From Chara braunii (Eukaryota; Streptophyta; Charophyceae; Charales; Characeae), in the NCBI GenBank assembly GCA_003427395.1, contig BFEA01000271.1, positions 527,637 through 558,936 on the forward strand: a stretch of DNA of 31,300 bases, written 5' to 3'. A program made the position numbers and the translations under genes. The stretch's first letter is position 1. Each line of letters opens with the position of its first letter. Positions 28,052 through 31,300 of the stretch are shown here, piece by piece. The notes under the pieces were generated by a model, which saw only the letters and a program-made list of their open reading frames with translations, was not told the DNA's origin and ran no database searches.

Positions 28052-28855
28052 ATGCGCACTGAAATGAGCCACGTACTTGTCAAGTTCAACCTCGCATACA
28101 TCAATGAACATTCAGATGAGAGTTCACACGTGAGAAGCCAGATCGAGATTCAATCAACACTTGAAGACGTCATCTCCAATATCATTATCAATATACAAGA
28201 ATGTTCATCTCCAGCAGCTCTGCCACACAGACATGCACAAAGGATTTCATCCAGATAGCGGCTATGGCTTCTCCCCTCTCCTCTCTCTCTCTGACTTGAC
28301 TCGCTCTGCCTCGCTCTCTCTCTTCTCTCTACCGTAGATCGTTACCGTGGATACGCCCACTCAGGTAGCTTACACCTTGGCGGTTATGGCCGCCATCCTC
28401 CTGCTCTACTGCTAGCCTAGCTATGGAGTATCTCTCAAGTGCCGTCTTCTTCTTCAGCGCAGTGCCCAAGTTGCCTTAGCACACAAGCAGCAGCAGCGCT
28501 TCCGCATCTCGCAACTGAACAAGTCATGAGCTTGCACTGTAGCAAGCTAAATATAGGACTTGGCTTCGCTTGGCTTGGCTTGGGCTGCTTCAGACCGGAA
28601 CCGACCGGCCACGGCCTGTCTGCTGCAAAATTGTACTTGGGACTGTCGGACTGGACTGGACGCTTCTGGATTTTTCTTGTCGGGTACTGGACAGACTCCT
28701 ACCGACCTACGACGCTTCGGTACCGACACCTACCGACCTACGACACTTTGGCCTCTAGCCCCTACGGCCTACCCTACGGGACAGCCCTGGGACTTGGGAC
28801 ATGTTGGGACCCTGGGACCAGGACTGGGTGTCTGCAGCGTGAATCCTTTCAGCAC

Positions 28856-28932
28856 TTCCAAAGTTCTCCTCTGTGAAAGTACATGCCGACGAAATAACAA
28901 TAGACACCCTCATCGAACAATCTTATCTCAAT
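28856..28932. repeat. Third dispersed copy of the 75-80-bp repeat
   Basis: It reads TTCCAAAGTTCTCCTCTGTG, then ATGCCGACGAAATAACAATAG, then ACACCCTCAT and CAATCTTATCTC, matching the units at 27890-28051 but about 800 bp away. Confidence 0.65.
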
Positions 28933-29109
28933 TGGCGTAGCAGCATCGGATACATAACAAGGTCATCATCACCCAGCCATTGTACACGATGAATGCAAGA
29001 GGGTAATTGTCAGATCGAATTACAGTCAGGGACCCAGGGTGTAACCGGGCTGAATAGGAAGGTTGCAAACCCTCGTCGAGGGGGGAGGGTGCAAATCCTG
29101 ATTTTGAAA

Positions 29110-29146
29110 GGGGGGAAGGGGGGAGCCAGGGGGCGGGAGAGGGGGG
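29110..29146 (+). other. Predicted G-quadruplex-forming sequence
   Basis: Five G runs of 3-6 bases (G6, G6, G5, G3, G6) are separated by loops of 1-5 bases, exceeding the usual four-run rule. A second cluster occurs at 29277-29313. The surrounding 29030-29330 has repeated CCTCAA and AATCCTC phrases and no gene. Confidence 0.75.
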
Positions 29147-29276
29147 CCCCCTCAATGCAAGGGAATCCTCCATGGGGAGAGCCTCAATAGGAAGGAAATC
29201 CTCAGAAAGGGAGCATACTAAATGGGGCAGAATCGCTCAACAGGCAAAAACCCTCAACGAGAGGAATCGTCAACTG

Positions 29277-29313
29277 GGGATGGGGGTGCGATGGGGGTGG
29301 GGGGGGGAGGGGG
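29277..29313 (+). other. Predicted G-quadruplex-forming sequence, second cluster
   Basis: G4, G5, G5, G9 and G5 runs with short loops (AT, TGCGAT, T, A), again satisfying the four-run rule on the plus strand. Confidence 0.75.
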
Positions 29314-29648
29314 ATCCACAGTGATACATCAAAGCCATTGACTTGCTGCACCTTTGCAGTGAGAAGGCCTATTCGAAATAGAGTTATTAACAAGGGCTGC
29401 AAATGGAAAGGTTGCTTGACAACCACAGAGAAGCAGGATAATGTACACCAGATGTTCCCCACTGTGCACGACAATGGGTACTCAGAAACGGCCCATAACC
29501 CAAGCAATGTGTCCAGTGACTACAATTCAGCCAGCCCACGGACACTTCCGTCTCACAAAATCTGTGTTAGTATGGACGCAAACTAACGGTCATCAGGGAG
29601 TATGGATGCACACATACGGTTTGCAAATCACACCACATGGCAACCCTG

Positions 29649-29924
29649 TCACTCACTTCCCACATCACTTCCACTTCTCCGCACCTGCCCAGATGGTAGC
29701 TGCGCATGAGTCCATGGCGCTTGCCATCCTCCTGCACCGACTGGAATGACTGGTGGAGGCACAAACCCTGGAGGGAGCCCATAAACAGTGTCAATATGGA
29801 CTTCCACTTCAGGGCCCAAGTTCTCCCCATCAAGCTCCCCAGCATCTTCTCCTTCACCATATACACCAGTTGCGGGTGCACTCCCTGCCGCTGCAGAAGA
29901 AGCAGCCCCTCCTGTGCCTTGCAC
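29649..29924 (-). CDS. Possible exon of an unrecognised gene (Ala/Gly/Pro-rich, acidic)
   Basis: On the minus strand, TTTTGTTCTGCAG ending at 29925 is a good 3' splice acceptor. It is followed by an open frame reading VQGTGGAASSAAAGSAPATGVYGEGEDAGELDGENLGPEVEVHIDTVYGLPPGFVPPPVIPVGAGG and on to a stop at 29649. CAG|GTGCGG near 29685 could be a donor. It has no start codon and no domain I recognise, and no neighbouring exon is identified. A 145-aa frame overlaps it in another register and is less protein-like. Chance cannot be excluded. Confidence 0.28.
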   Translation of the reverse strand: MQGTGGAASSAAAGSAPATGVYGEGEDAGELDGENLGPEVEVHIDTVYGLPPGFVPPPVIPVGAGGWQAPWTHAQLPSGQVRRSGSDVGSE

Positions 29925-30330
29925 CTGCAGAACAAAACCCAGACAACAGTGGCAATGCCCTCAGAATTACTATAGGCCTCTTGACAGGCTTCCAGTAACC
30001 CCACCTCATGGAGGTACCTGCCCGCACTTCCTCGGACACTGAACCTGACTTAGCTCGCCAAACGGACATGAAAAGCGGCGTACGGAAACTGCAGAGTCCA
30101 TACTTTCTGTTCATGGTGTTCAGTTCCTCCTCCTCAATCCCCCCATAAGCGAACTACTTTGGACCCAAAGACCTATACATCGTCAATACGTCGACATAGA
30201 ACCTGAATGGTATTCACTGGTAAAATTTGCAGTAACACAAGAAACGAAAATTGTTGCATTACTAAACAAAAAAAACATATGATCTTTTTAAGCAGTGAAA
30301 TAAAGGTTCAAGCACATCCTTATAACTTCA

Positions 30331-30577
30331 GGCTCCCAGCCGGGCAGCCCGGGTCACTTTTCTTGCCCGGGAGGCCCAGCCATGCAAGGGCCAAAGAGTG
30401 TCCCAGCAAAAACAAAAGAACGAAAACAGCCGAAAAATCTGAAAAAAACTATGTATTTAAAAACCTGAAAAACTTTTGCCCACATCCAAATTCTTCACCA
30501 AATTACAAAGAAAAATTAAAGACCTTTTTTTTTTTTTGGCCAAGCCAGGCAAGAAGTCCCGGGCCACTCTGGTAGCC
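30331..30577. mobile_element. Fold-back (inverted-repeat) element, MITE-like
   Basis: The arm 30331-30381 (GGCTCCCAG...CCCGGG...TTTCTTGCCCGGGAGGCC) is an imperfect inverted copy of 30538-30577 (reverse complement GGCTACCAG...CCCGGG...CTTCTTGCCTGGC), enclosing about 155 bp of A-rich DNA. Near-matching CCTTATAAC (about 30318) and CCTATAAC (about 30590) outside the arms might be a target duplication. There is no coding capacity. Confidence 0.45.
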
Positions 30578-30706
30578 TAGCTTTTAACGCCTATAACAAG
30601 GACTAGATGACCTGTTGCAGCTTCGCTCGCAGAACAAATATGATGGGTGATGCATTCATGGTGTAGACAACTGACAAATGTGCCACACACACACTCAATC
30701 TCTCTC

Positions 30707-30710
<4 letters not shown>

Positions 30711-30791
<81 letters not shown>
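30711..30791. repeat. Compound (CT)n(CA)n(A)n microsatellite
   Basis: CT repeats to about 30762, then CA to about 30774, then a poly-A run. Frames through it encode Ser-Leu or Arg-Glu repeats only. Confidence 0.95.
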
Positions 30792-30792
<1 letters not shown>

Positions 30793-30869
30793 CAGAAAAA
30801 ATAGAAAAAAAAGAAAACGGAAAAGAGATCGTTCCATGTGACACAGCCCCGTGGCCCCATGTAATCCAC

Positions 30870-30960
30870 AATTATTCCATTTCAACATCTGAGTTCGAAC
30901 GGTCTGCTTTTCAACAGGCCATGGTTGTACCAACTGAGCTCAGCCCGTTGGATGTGGCAT
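30870..30960 (-). repeat. tRNA-derived SINE-like sequence
   Basis: On the minus strand TGAGCTCAGTTGG (plus 30942-30930) matches a tRNA D-arm/A box. After 28-29 nt, CGTTCGAACTC (plus 30901-30891) matches a T-arm/B box. This is the spacing and order of an internal Pol III promoter. The flanks do not form a tRNA acceptor stem, so it is not an intact tRNA gene. A diverged relative lies at 27552-27620. Downstream on the minus strand the sequence becomes T-rich and ends in the neighbouring microsatellite. Confidence 0.6.
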
Positions 30961-31002
30961 GCCTTTAGCCCCCTCCTCACACGCCTTCTCCTAACCCTCC
31001 CC

Positions 31003-31005
<3 letters not shown>

Positions 31006-31091
<86 letters not shown>

Positions 31092-31140
31092 GCGCACACA
31101 CGCACACACACACACAAACGCACACACAAAACAAACCAAA
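31006..31140. repeat. Compound (CT)n(CA)n microsatellite
   Basis: CT repeats to about 31042, then CA repeats with CG and AA interruptions. The last 160 bp of the window are A/C-rich with repeated ATTGTGCCACCTTCCCC and CACACGCATGCAC phrases. Confidence 0.93.
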
Positions 31141-31300
31141 AAAAGAAAGGAAACTAAAAAAACAATTCAGCCACTCTCTCTCTCACACGCACACACACAC
31201 ACAAATGCATGCACAAGAAAACAATTGTGCCACCTTCCCCACACGCATGCACAAAACAAACCCAAAAAAAAAACGATTGTGCCACCTTCCCCCCTGCCGC

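Noticed and set aside
28439-28940. Plus-strand frames of 126-145 aa rich in Thr, Gly and Leu
   Set aside because: They come from degenerate short repeats (CTTGGCTTGG, ACCGACCTACGAC) and show no domain or splice signals.

Overview
This is a eukaryotic, repeat-dominated stretch with no convincing intact host gene. Most of it is decayed Ty3/gypsy-type (Metaviridae) LTR retrotransposon sequence of the kind found in plants and streptophyte algae. The supporting signs are LTRs with TG...CA ends, a primer-binding site matching the initiator-Met tRNA, the order gag - retropepsin - reverse transcriptase - RNase H - integrase, and a chromodomain-like tail after the integrase. The Pol proteins and the abundance of CT/GA and CA microsatellites remind me of the charophyte Chara braunii. 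That is an impression from memory and cannot be checked here.

Layout. Positions 1-1700 are low-complexity DNA: a pyrimidine-rich tract, CT microsatellites and a 37-bp minisatellite. Element 1 (plus strand, about 1706-10054) is structurally complete, with a 700-bp 5' LTR, PBS, long leader, gag, pol and a 657-bp 3' LTR. Its genes are broken by stops, frameshifts, a 386-bp Mutator-like MITE inside gag and a scrambled RNase H. Positions 10055-13104 are mostly non-coding. They contain an apparent sequencing-library artefact (a Nextera-type junction adapter at 11737-11771, lying within a 209-bp direct repeat) and one possible host or transposon exon on the minus strand.

Positions 13105-26783 carry two related minus-strand elements, called B and C here, lying head to tail. 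B (about 13105-19640) keeps a polypurine tract and a 3' LTR but has no recognisable 5' LTR. C (about 20266-26783) keeps a 5' LTR but is cut off inside its chromodomain and has no 3' LTR. About 630 bp of unrecognised DNA lies between them. The two outer LTRs differ by roughly a fifth of positions in the part I compared by eye, so they probably belong to two different insertions and are not a pair made in one integration event.

Positions 26784-31300 are non-coding DNA with two tRNA-like (SINE-like) repeats, a perfect 73-bp tandem duplication, G-quadruplex-prone G-tracts, a fold-back element, one weak minus-strand exon candidate and compound CT/CA microsatellites.

The retroelement proteins would work together as follows. 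Gag forms the particle and its zinc knuckle binds RNA. The protease cuts the polyprotein. RT and RNase H make cDNA primed from the PBS and PPT. Integrase inserts it, possibly steered by the chromodomain-like tail. None of the three copies could make the full set: each lacks different catalytic or zinc-binding residues. I found no evidence of a new biological system. The most useful observations are the adapter artefact, the nested MITE, the helically phased TTGAC array in the element 1 leader and the composite structure of B and C.
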